Assembly: GCA_910587255.1 (NCBI GenBank)
Contig: CAJUKT010000098.1
Span: 1 to 5,919, forward strand
DNA: 5,919 nucleotides
Reading direction: 5' to 3'
Source: an uncultured Oscillospiraceae bacterium
GTDB lineage: Bacteria > Bacillota > Clostridia > Oscillospirales > Oscillospiraceae
Positions 1 through 5,898 of this stretch are shown piece after piece (positions within the stretch are counted from its first letter, which is position 1; each line of letters opens with the position of its first letter). The notes beneath the pieces are model-generated. The model was not told where the DNA came from. It was given only the letters and a program-made list of their open reading frames with translations, and searched no databases. Position numbers and translations under genes: made by a program.

Positions 1-134
1 GTTGCGTTATGTGGTCGTGTCGGGCCTCCTTCTCCCTATGGATTGACCACCGCATGATACCTTATCCACCACTTGCTCAAGGTGGGATTTCAACAGCTCC
101 GCGGGCAGGCGTCACTCTGCCCTTACGGACGCAC
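1..134 (-). mobile_element. 5' end of a group II intron (domain I, partial), inserted in the coupling-protein gene
   Basis: Read on the minus strand from 134, the sequence starts GTGCG, the GUGYG consensus of group II intron 5' ends, exactly where the VirD4/TraG reading frame loses family similarity. The following bases fold into domain-I-like stems: ctgccc 117-122 with gggcag 103-108; ggtgggat 81-88 with atccacc 64-70 (one bulge); gaccac 45-50 with gtggtc 11-16, extended by cgca 51-54 with tgcg 3-6 across a small bulge. The segment carries no convincing protein. The intron points the same way as the host gene, as needed for splicing. The rest (EBS sites, the reverse transcriptase/maturase ORF, domains V and VI, and exon 2) lies beyond the contig edge, so subclass and activity cannot be judged. 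An alternative is another insertion or a chimeric join, but the GTGCG start plus several nested stems favours an intron. Confidence 0.75.
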
Positions 135-591
135 TGGGCTTACAAAAAAAGCGGGTCTTGCCCGCGCCGGAGCCGCCAATCACGATTTGCAGGAGATTTC
201 GCCGGTGTTTTTTCCCGTTGAGCCCCATGCGGACATTCTGCGTGAGGATAGTATTCTGCATGGGGTCCTTGTCCCGGTACTTGGCGCAGAGCTGCCGGGG
301 ACTACCCCAGCGGGCGCTGCCGTGTTCCTCGCCGGGCCGCCGGTTCTCCTTGGTGGAGAGGAACAGGGCGGCGGCACAGCCGTACAGGAGCAGGCCGATC
401 AGCATAAATTTCAGGGTATGGGGTGTCCAGCCGATGGCAAAGGGGTATTCCATCAAAACGGTGAACCGCCCCAGCAGGTCAAAGAGGTTCATGCCGTCCT
501 CGTAGGCGTAGGCCATGATCGCCGCCGCCCATAAGACGGGGACCGCCAGCAGCACCCATGGAAGGATGCCGCCCTCTTGCTGTTTTCTCAT
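112..591 (-). CDS. VirD4/TraG-type type IV secretion coupling protein, N-terminal exon, interrupted
   Basis: This is the start of a membrane-bound ATPase that links the DNA-relaxase complex to the conjugation channel; full-length relatives are around 600 residues. Visible parts: a hydrophobic segment at about residues 9-28, a second at about 61-78, then the cytoplasmic GSARWG motif (91-96) typical of TraG/VirD4 proteins, and a Walker A motif GGSGAGKT (139-146, positions 154-177) followed by RFFCKP. Relatives continue KPN at this point; here the frame diverges after the first base of that codon (position 135). The last seven codons and the TGA at 114-112 are therefore probably intron sequence, and the genuine exon is 135-591. 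The ATG at 591 lies 8 bases after the TAG of the pentapeptide gene, so the two are likely co-transcribed. Walker B and the rest of the ATPase domain are off the contig. Family assignment is secure; whether a complete protein is made depends on splicing. Confidence 0.88.
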   Translation of the reverse strand: MRKQQEGGILPWVLLAVPVLWAAAIMAYAYEDGMNLFDLLGRFTVLMEYPFAIGWTPHTLKFMLIGLLLYGCAAALFLSTKENRRPGEEHGSARWGSPRQLCAKYRDKDPMQNTILTQNVRMGLNGKKHRRNLLQIVIGGSGAGKTRFFCKPSASVRAE

Positions 592-609
592 AGGTCGCCC
601 TACCTTTCC
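592..609 (-). promoter_or_regulatory. Ribosome binding site region of the coupling-protein gene, overlapping the upstream stop
   Basis: The purine-rich stretch GGAAAGG-TAGGG on the minus strand runs through the last codons and the TAG stop (602-600) of the pentapeptide gene, just ahead of the ATG at 591. It is a weaker match than the AGGAGG seen before the pentapeptide gene, which suggests translation of the coupling protein is coupled to that of the gene before it. Confidence 0.45.
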
Positions 610-1514
610 GGGACACGCGGCCGCTCCTGTCGGGCAGGCCGGGGCCGTTGCCTGACCTGGAACATGGGCACGCCCAGCTCATGGAAAACGGACGCCCGCA
701 GGCGTTCCGCTTCTTCCCGCGTCGCGCCGCCCTGGGTAATGGTGGCGCTGGGGAGGTTCTGGATGCCGCTGGCGGCAACCCTGTCATAGCTGCTGCCATC
801 CAGCACAGCTCCCAGGAAGTCCACGCGATTCAGCGTACAGTCCAGCGTCAGGCAGGATTTCAGCCGGGCCTCCTGGAAGGAGACGGAGACAAGGGAGCTG
901 TCCCGGAAATGGGCGTGTGCGATGCTGGCCCCGGTGAAGTTGACCATCTGGAGCAGCGCGGAGTGAAAATCGGTATTATCAAGGGTGGCATTGTCAAAGA
1001 CCGCTCCGCGGATGCCGCAGACGGAAAAGCGGCAGTTCTGAAATTGTGAGAAAGAGCAGTCCACATTGTCGGGCATACAGTAGATGGTCACATGGTCAAA
1101 GTAGGATGCTGTGAAAAAGTCCGGGGGAAAACCATGCTCCGCCGCATGGTCGAACAGGGGCTGGCTGATGATCTTCAACGGGCGCTTGGGGTCAAAGTCC
1201 CACATTTCATAGTGGTATTCCTGACTGCCTGACAGGGTATAGCGCAGCGTCCGGCACAGCTTCTGATGGCGAAACGCTTCCGCGTCCCGTCTGACCTTCT
1301 CTACCTGTCCGGCCTCGCCGCCGCATTTTTGCTCCAATATCGAATAGAGCATATCGAAGGACAGTTCGGAGCGGCCCTGCAAAATGTCGTTGACTTCCCG
1401 GATAGTCTGCGTCCGGTTCGCGCCGTTGTACTGCGCCGGGTCAGCCCGTTCCAGCATATCAGCGATACTCTGGCTGATTGCAAGGCCGCTGCGGACCGCT
1501 TGGAAATGGGCCAT
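600..1514 (-). CDS. Pentapeptide-repeat protein of a conjugative-element cluster (304 residues)
   Basis: The ATG at 1514 is chosen because AAAGGAGGG sits 6-7 bases before it; a longer frame from a TTG at 1607 would start inside the terminator hairpin. Residues 1-150 form a non-repeat N-terminal region with no recognised domain. Residues 156-245 are about 18 consecutive pentapeptides whose central residue alternates almost perfectly between Phe and Leu/Ile (for example AVFDN, ATLDN, TDFHS, ALLQM), the pattern of a right-handed quadrilateral beta-helix of about 4.5 turns; Thr223 is the one clear outlier. The tail (282-304) is rich in Arg and Pro. There is no signal peptide or membrane segment, so it is probably cytoplasmic. 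Some family members (MfpA, Qnr) mimic DNA and bind gyrase, but most have no known role and none can be assigned here. It lies between the Cna-B gene and the coupling-protein gene, with 8 bases to the latter. Confidence 0.9.
   Translation of the reverse strand: MAHFQAVRSGLAISQSIADMLERADPAQYNGANRTQTIREVNDILQGRSELSFDMLYSILEQKCGGEAGQVEKVRRDAEAFRHQKLCRTLRYTLSGSQEYHYEMWDFDPKRPLKIISQPLFDHAAEHGFPPDFFTASYFDHVTIYCMPDNVDCSFSQFQNCRFSVCGIRGAVFDNATLDNTDFHSALLQMVNFTGASIAHAHFRDSSLVSVSFQEARLKSCLTLDCTLNRVDFLGAVLDGSSYDRVAASGIQNLPSATITQGGATREEAERLRASVFHELGVPMFQVRQRPRPARQERPRVPER
780..1049 (-). repeat. Pentapeptide repeat array (about 18 units)
   Basis: Residues 156-245 of the pentapeptide protein keep a strict five-residue register. 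The central positions read F, F, I, F, L, F, L, F, I, F, L, F, L, T, L, F, L, Y. In known structures these side chains point into the core of the four-sided helix, so alternating F and L/I would stack Phe on two opposite faces and Leu/Ile on the other two. Confidence 0.85.
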
Positions 1515-1520
1515 AAAATT

Positions 1521-1529
1521 CCCTCCTTT
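1521..1529 (-). promoter_or_regulatory. Strong ribosome binding site for the pentapeptide gene
   Basis: AAAGGAGGG on the minus strand is a near-ideal Shine-Dalgarno sequence, with 7 bases between GGAGG and the ATG at 1514. It fixes that start codon over the upstream in-frame TTG at 1607. Confidence 0.85.
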
Positions 1530-1560
1530 CTGGCATAGTTGGATATGCTGCCGGGTTTGC

Positions 1561-1605
1561 GAAAAAGGTCGGAAAATGCGTCTCAAGTTGAGACGCATTT
1601 CCGAC
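1561..1605 (-). terminator. Likely Rho-independent terminator after the Cna-B gene
   Basis: Ten bases past the TGA of the Cna-B gene lies a near-perfect inverted repeat: 1605-1588 pairs with 1586-1568 over 18 base pairs, with one bulged base and one base at the centre (a real loop would open a few central pairs). On the minus strand it is followed directly by CTTTTTC (1567-1561), as expected of an intrinsic terminator for transcription from the Cna-B gene. On the plus strand the flank is A-rich, so it would not act in that direction. The stem is only moderately GC-rich and the T run is five bases, so partial read-through into the pentapeptide gene is plausible. A protein-binding palindrome is the alternative. 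Confidence 0.65.
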
Positions 1606-1614
1606 AAAGAAAAA

Positions 1615-4600
1615 TCAGTAGCCGGTCTTGGGCAGGGGCGTGGGCTTGCCGTACACGGTCGTTACCCAGCGGGTCACAGCCTGTACCCATACGCCGTCAT
1701 GGGTGCCGCCTACATCGGCCACATTCACAAAGCTGCTGCCGGGGGTCAGGCCGGACACGGCCTTGCAGTAGAGCATGGGGGCCTCCACCTGGCTAAAGCC
1801 TCCGGGTACTTGGCCGAACACGAACATGATTTCAGTGACGCGCTCGTTGGCTCCCAGGCCCAGGGCCGTGGGGGACGCCGCCAGCGTATAGTTCCGGCTG
1901 GTGCTGAGACTGTCCGCCAGCGTGCGGTAGTCCCCGGTGTTGTTCACCTTATAGACGATCTTATAGGTGCCGGGGAAATTGTAGGTGCCGGTGACAACCT
2001 TATCCAGCCGGACAGCGGCGGGCAGGGTGTCCCTCCAGTAGAACGACTGGAGCATGACGTTGCTGGTGTTGCTGATCCGGGAGAACACATAGCGGACAGG
2101 CTGGCCGCTGGTGGCCTCCTTGGGGCCGGTCTTTTCGATGGAAACGCCGGTGGACAGGCTCTTGTTGGTAATTTCCAGCTTGACGATCTGGCCGCTGTAC
2201 TCCAACACGGCGGTATAGGTTTCCGAGGACGCGCCGTAGTTGGCCGGGGCCTTTGTCTCCCGGATGGTGTAGCGGCCCAGGGGGAGGGCCTTGGAGGACG
2301 CAAGGCCGTTGGCCCCGGTCACGATGGTGTCTACCTTGTTCCCGTTACGCTCGTTGTAAATCTCAAAAGTGGCTCCCTCCAGCAGCGTCCCGGCGGGCAG
2401 GCCGTTGGTGGGGTTGTAGTCCGCGGACTTCTTGATGATCTGGATTTGCCCCCGAACGGCGGTATTGGGCCAGGTGATGGTGGTACAGCCGCCGTACTGG
2501 ACGTAAATCGTTTTGGGCTGGGTGTCCAGAATATAGCCGGGGGCACATTCGATCTCCCGAATGGTGTATTTACCGTCCGCGAGGCCCTGGTCGATATACA
2601 CATAGCCCTCGTTGTCGCTCTGATAGGTGCCCACGGGGTTGCCCTTGGCGTCGGAGAGCAGGAACGTCACGCCGTAGATGCCCTCGCCGGTGAGACTGTC
2701 CACCTTATGAATGAGGGCGCTGCCGGTCTGCCGGTTGGTGATCTCCAGGGTGGCGGTGCCGCCGTCCTTTACTTCGATTTGGTGGGGGGTATCGTCCAAC
2801 TGATAGCCCTTGGCCGCTTTCAGCTCCACCACCTGATACCAGCCCTTTTCGGCCTGGGGCAGATTGATAACGCCGTTGCCGTCGGTGGTGTAGGTGCCGA
2901 TGATCTCCCCGTTGAGCTTGCGGACTTCAAACTGGACGCCCTTAATGCGCTCCCCGGTTTCCTCGTCCTTTTTGATGATGGTGAGGCCCCCGGCCTTGGT
3001 GTTATACACGGTGATGGTCTGTGTGTCGGTGGGGTTCACTTTGACCGTCTGTGTCCTGGTGCCCTCGTCCATGACGTAACCGGGCAGGGGCTTGGTTTCG
3101 GTGATAACCAGCGTCCCCACCACGCCGGAAATGCGGATTTCCCCGTTGGCGTCGGTCTTATACAGGCCCTTGCTGGACAGGTGGCCGTAGTCGTCGTCCA
3201 GATAGCTGCCGTCCGAGTAGGTGATCTGGAACTCCACCCCGGCCAGCGGCTCCCCGGTCTGTTTGTCCAGCTTCTTCACCACGATACAGCCCTGCTTGGC
3301 GTTGTAAAAACGGAGGTACTGGACTTCGCCCGCTTTGATAAGGATAGATTTGGGCTGGCCGTCCAAAACATAGCCCTCCAACGCCTTGATCTCCCTGGCG
3401 GTGACGGTGGTGCCGGGGGTCAGGCCGTCCAGCACGATCCGGCCCGCCTCATCGGTGATAAACTCGCCGTTGCTGTTGCCTACCACCGCGCCGGAGCTGT
3501 CGGTGATAAGGAACGTAACGCCCTTGAGCGGGGTCGTAGTCCCCTCGATGTACTTTTCAATGACAAGGGTGGTGCTGGGCGTGTTGGTAAAGTGGAGGGT
3601 CTGCGTGTCGTTGGGCCGCACGTCCACGGTCTGCGTCCGGGTGGCCTCGTCAATGGTGTAGCCGGGGATGGTGGCCGTCTCCGTCACTACCAGCGTCCCC
3701 ACCACGCCGTTGATGGTGATTTTCCCGTCCTTGTCCGTAAAATACAGGCCGTTGCTGCTGATGTGGCCGCTGGCGTCGGGAACGTACTCGCCGGTGGAGG
3801 TAGTCACCTTAAAGGTAACGCCCTGCAAGGGCTTCCCGGTGAGGGCGTCCCGTTTGTCGATCACCAGCGTCCCGGCCTTGGAATTGGTGACAACGACGGT
3901 CTGCGTGTCGCCGCCCTGCCCGATGACAACATTGGTGCTGGCCCTGTCCATGACATAGCCTGTCGGGGCTTTCAGCTCCGTCAGCACATACGCGCCGGGG
4001 GCGAGGTTGGTGATTTTGATTTCGCCGCTGCTGTCGGTGGTAAAAATGCCGTTCTGCGTCAGGGTGCTGGTGCCGATTACGCCGTCCAGCCCCACCTCAC
4101 AGCCTGCCGCCGTCGTTACCCGGAACTCGGCCCCGCTCAAAGGCTGGCCGGTGGCGCTGTCCCGCTTCTGGATGATGATAGCCCCTTTCGGCTGGTTCTT
4201 AAAGGTCAGGCTAACGGTGCGGCCCTCCTTGATCTGGACGGTCTGGCTCTGTGTGTCGATCAAAAATCCTGCGGGGGCGCGTGTCTCGGTGACAACGACG
4301 CTCTTGCCGGGGGTCAGGCCGGTGATGCGGATTTCCCCGTTTTCATCCGTTCTGAAAATGCCGTTGCTGTCGCCCACAACAGTACCGTCCGCATAGGCAA
4401 CCTTGAACTCCGCATTTTGCAGGGTGACAGAGGGGTTGACGGAACAGACTTTGCGGATCAACAAAATGCCGTCCGGGGCATTGGAAAATCTGACGGTAAC
4501 AACGCTCTGTTCGCCGCTGTCAGCCAGCATGATGGTTTCGGAGGACTGGATAATATTGTACCCGTCCGCAGCGTCCACTTCCTCCAGCACATACGCGCCG

Positions 4601-5898
4601 GGGTTGAGGCCCGTCCACATGGCGGTGCCGTTCTTCCCGGTGACTTTGGTGCCGATCACGGTGCCGCCTGTGCCGGAAGTGCCGCCCAAATACCTCAGTT
4701 GGAAAGTACAACCGGGCAGGGCCGCGCCGGTCACGCTGTCGTATTTCTCACAGATGATGGCGTTCTTGGGCACATTCTCGAACGTGATAACCTTGCTCTC
4801 GCCGCCCTTGATATAAAATTCCTGGGTGGCGGGTTCCTTGATGGTGTACCCGGCGGCGGGGGCCAGCTCCGTCACCTTGTACCAGCCGTCCCGCAGCAGG
4901 TCAACGAAAAACTGGCCGTTCTCGTCGGAAAAGAACGTGCCCAGGCTGTTCAGCTCCCCGGTGGTCGTATTGTTGGAGCCGTACCAAACCTCGAACTTGG
5001 CCCCCTTGATGGGACTGCCGGTGATGCTGTCCACCTTGTTCACCGTCAGGGTGGGCTTCTTGTGGTTCTCAAAATAGATGGTGTGGTCGCGGTTGGGGTA
5101 GAGGGTCACAAGCTGGCTGGGGGCGTCCATGAGCCAGGGGGCCGGGACAGACTTCTCGGAGATTTCATAAACTCCGGGCAAAAGGTTTGTCAGGGTGGCC
5201 TTGCCTGTGCTGTCCGTCTTGATCTCGTCTACGCTGTGGCCATCTGCCGCCCGGACTGTAAAAATGGTGTCCGGGATGGGCTTGCCCGTGTCTGCGTCCT
5301 TTTTGTAGACGATCAAATTGGGCCGCTTTTGGTTCTCAATGGTGATGGTGCTGGTCTGGCCGGGGAACAGCTCCACATGGTACTCCTGTAAGTCCAGGAT
5401 GTGGTCGGCAACGGTGGCCGTCTCCTTGACGGAGTACACCCCCGGTTCCAGATTGGAGATGTTGATTTCGCCGTTATCGTCGGTGATACGGTCAAGGTAG
5501 TGGGTGCCGTCCTCAATGCGGGCGATCCTGAAATGGACGCCGCCCAGCCGGGTGCCGTCCGAGCTGGTCTTGATGAGCCGCAGGGCGGGCTTGGGGGTGT
5601 TGGTGAAAACGAAATTGGCGTTCTCGTCCGGGTTCACCTGCACCACCCGAACGGCATCGTCGATCAGATACCCGTCCGGGGCCTCCAGCTCCCGCACTTC
5701 ATATGCGCCGGGGGTCAGCTTGGACAGGTCGATCTCGCCGTTAATGTCGGTGGTGAACTCCTGCCGGTAGCTCCCGCCCACCAGCTTAAATTCAAAGCGG
5801 ACGTTGGGGAGGGATTTCATGGTGATGCTGTCCACCTTAATCAAGTGGATGCCCGGTTTCAGCGAATTGAAAAAGACCAGCTCCCGCGTCTGTGTCTC
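1615..5898 (-). CDS. Giant multi-domain Cna-B (SpaA/prealbumin-like) surface protein, 5' truncated
   Basis: The frame is open to the contig edge; 1427 genuine residues are visible and the true start and signal peptide are missing. The TTG at 5844 is an internal Leu codon, not a start: upstream codons continue the family pattern (TQT, FFN, LKPG). After the tail of one cut-off domain come 13 complete Cna-B domains of about 86-104 residues, each with the strand-A Lys (as in IxKxD), a Glu in an ExxAPxGY-like motif, and an Asn in the last strand (as in FxNxxKP). In known Cna-B domains these three residues form an intramolecular Lys-Asn isopeptide bond that makes the stalk resistant to force and proteases. 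A DUF11-like domain of about 176 residues follows and the protein ends KPTPLPKTGY. It is probably a secreted stalk adhesin or fimbria-like protein, here next to conjugation genes. No long hydrophobic tail follows the LPKTG, so covalent wall anchoring is uncertain. Confidence 0.92.
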   Translation of the reverse strand, partial: ETQTRELVFFNSLKPGIHLIKVDSITMKSLPNVRFEFKLVGGSYRQEFTTDINGEIDLSKLTPGAYEVRELEAPDGYLIDDAVRVVQVNPDENANFVFTNTPKPALRLIKTSSDGTRLGGVHFRIARIEDGTHYLDRITDDNGEINISNLEPGVYSVKETATVADHILDLQEYHVELFPGQTSTITIENQKRPNLIVYKKDADTGKPIPDTIFTVRAADGHSVDEIKTDSTGKATLTNLLPGVYEISEKSVPAPWLMDAPSQLVTLYPNRDHTIYFENHKKPTLTVNKVDSITGSPIKGAKFEVWYGSNNTTTGELNSLGTFFSDENGQFFVDLLRDGWYKVTELAPAAGYTIKEPATQEFYIKGGESKVITFENVPKNAIICEKYDSVTGAALPGCTFQLRYLGGTSGTGGTVIGTKVTGKNGTAMWTGLNPGAYVLEEVDAADGYNIIQSSETIMLADSGEQSVVTVRFSNAPDGILLIRKVCSVNPSVTLQNAEFKVAYADGTVVGDSNGIFRTDENGEIRITGLTPGKSVVVTETRAPAGFLIDTQSQTVQIKEGRTVSLTFKNQPKGAIIIQKRDSATGQPLSGAEFRVTTAAGCEVGLDGVIGTSTLTQNGIFTTDSSGEIKITNLAPGAYVLTELKAPTGYVMDRASTNVVIGQGGDTQTVVVTNSKAGTLVIDKRDALTGKPLQGVTFKVTTSTGEYVPDASGHISSNGLYFTDKDGKITINGVVGTLVVTETATIPGYTIDEATRTQTVDVRPNDTQTLHFTNTPSTTLVIEKYIEGTTTPLKGVTFLITDSSGAVVGNSNGEFITDEAGRIVLDGLTPGTTVTAREIKALEGYVLDGQPKSILIKAGEVQYLRFYNAKQGCIVVKKLDKQTGEPLAGVEFQITYSDGSYLDDDYGHLSSKGLYKTDANGEIRISGVVGTLVITETKPLPGYVMDEGTRTQTVKVNPTDTQTITVYNTKAGGLTIIKKDEETGERIKGVQFEVRKLNGEIIGTYTTDGNGVINLPQAEKGWYQVVELKAAKGYQLDDTPHQIEVKDGGTATLEITNRQTGSALIHKVDSLTGEGIYGVTFLLSDAKGNPVGTYQSDNEGYVYIDQGLADGKYTIREIECAPGYILDTQPKTIYVQYGGCTTITWPNTAVRGQIQIIKKSADYNPTNGLPAGTLLEGATFEIYNERNGNKVDTIVTGANGLASSKALPLGRYTIRETKAPANYGASSETYTAVLEYSGQIVKLEITNKSLSTGVSIEKTGPKEATSGQPVRYVFSRISNTSNVMLQSFYWRDTLPAAVRLDKVVTGTYNFPGTYKIVYKVNNTGDYRTLADSLSTSRNYTLAASPTALGLGANERVTEIMFVFGQVPGGFSQVEAPMLYCKAVSGLTPGSSFVNVADVGGTHDGVWVQAVTRWVTTVYGKPTPLPKTGY
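1618..1635 (-). other. LPKTG sortase-type motif at the extreme C terminus
   Basis: The protein ends P-L-P-K-T-G-Y followed by TGA. LPKTG fits the LPXTG sortase A-type recognition motif. In a normal sorting signal it is followed by about 20 hydrophobic residues and a short basic tail; here only Tyr follows. None of the three downstream frames encodes a hydrophobic segment that a simple frameshift or stop read-through would restore. Confidence 0.8.
1618..2145 (-). other. DUF11-like C-terminal domain of the Cna-B protein
   Basis: The last 176 residues differ from the Cna-B repeats. They begin VSIEKTGP, contain a N-x-S-N segment followed by a D-x-LP motif (RDTLPAAV), and near the end carry FVNVADVGG. 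This resembles the order of motifs in DUF11/isopeptide-forming repeats of surface proteins (a strand-A Lys, DxLP, and a closing NxAxVxG). The assignment rests on motif spacing read by eye. Confidence 0.55.
3107..3126 (-). repeat. 20-base exact direct repeat, copy in Cna-B domain 10
   Basis: These 20 bases are identical to 3689-3708 in domain 8, 582 bases away in the same orientation, and encode the GVVGTLV stretch shared by both domains. Flanking protein motifs also match (GH-SS-GLY before; GTRTQTV or ATRTQTV after), which supports duplication of a domain within the gene. Confidence 0.75.
3689..3708 (-). repeat. 20-base exact direct repeat, copy in Cna-B domain 8
   Basis: Partner of the copy at 3107-3126. 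It lies in phase with the same codons of the domain, so recombination between the copies would remove or add exactly two domains (582 bases, 194 codons) without breaking the frame. Confidence 0.75.

Larger units (their letters stand above)
2146..5844 (-). repeat. Tandem array of 13 complete Cna-B domains
   Basis: Domain boundaries, in protein order: 5844-5587, 5586-5320, 5319-5053, 5052-4762, 4761-4468, 4467-4183, 4182-3871, 3870-3571, 3570-3289, 3288-2989, 2988-2722, 2721-2449, 2448-2146. Each begins at the Lys-bearing first strand (for example LIKVDS, VNKVDS, IHKVDS) and ends just after the Asn-bearing last strand. Most are divergent in sequence. Domains 8 and 10 are clearly closer to each other, as are 6 and 9. 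Residues 5898-5845 are the last strand of a further domain whose body is off the contig. Confidence 0.88.

Noticed and set aside
1..111. Coding continuation of the coupling protein after the TGA at 114-112
   Set aside because: The in-frame translation after the stop has no resemblance to the ATPase domain, and the stretch is better explained by the paired stems of an intron.
73..534. Plus-strand open frames opposite the coupling-protein gene
   Set aside because: They overlap a confidently identified minus-strand gene, show compositionally biased sequence with no domain, and have no supporting ribosome binding site.
1515..1560. A promoter for the pentapeptide gene in the short gap after the hairpin
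   Set aside because: Only weak -10-like strings (TATCCA, TATGCC) are present, with no fitting -35 element, so no promoter is called.
600..1607. Longer version of the pentapeptide protein starting at the TTG at 1607
   Set aside because: The added 31 residues would be encoded by the terminator hairpin, and a strong AGGAGG lies correctly spaced before the ATG at 1514.
1737..4321. Recurring 17-base stretch tgccgggggtcaggccg (1737, 3411, 4305)
   Set aside because: All copies encode the common GLTPG turn with the same preferred codons; this is explained by protein motif plus codon bias and need not be a separate DNA repeat element.
1384..5391. A 1335-codon open frame on the plus strand, antisense to the Cna-B gene
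   Set aside because: Its codons are exactly the reverse complements of the Cna-B codons, so it stays open simply because the real gene almost never uses TTA, CTA or TCA; it closes at a TTA (Leu) codon of the real gene. It shows no recognisable domain, lacks a ribosome binding site at its start, and runs through two minus-strand genes.
1615..5844. TTG at 5844 as the true start of the Cna-B protein
   Set aside because: In-frame codons upstream continue the Cna-B pattern (TQT, FFN, KPG), there is no signal peptide, and the Leu is part of the first strand of a domain.
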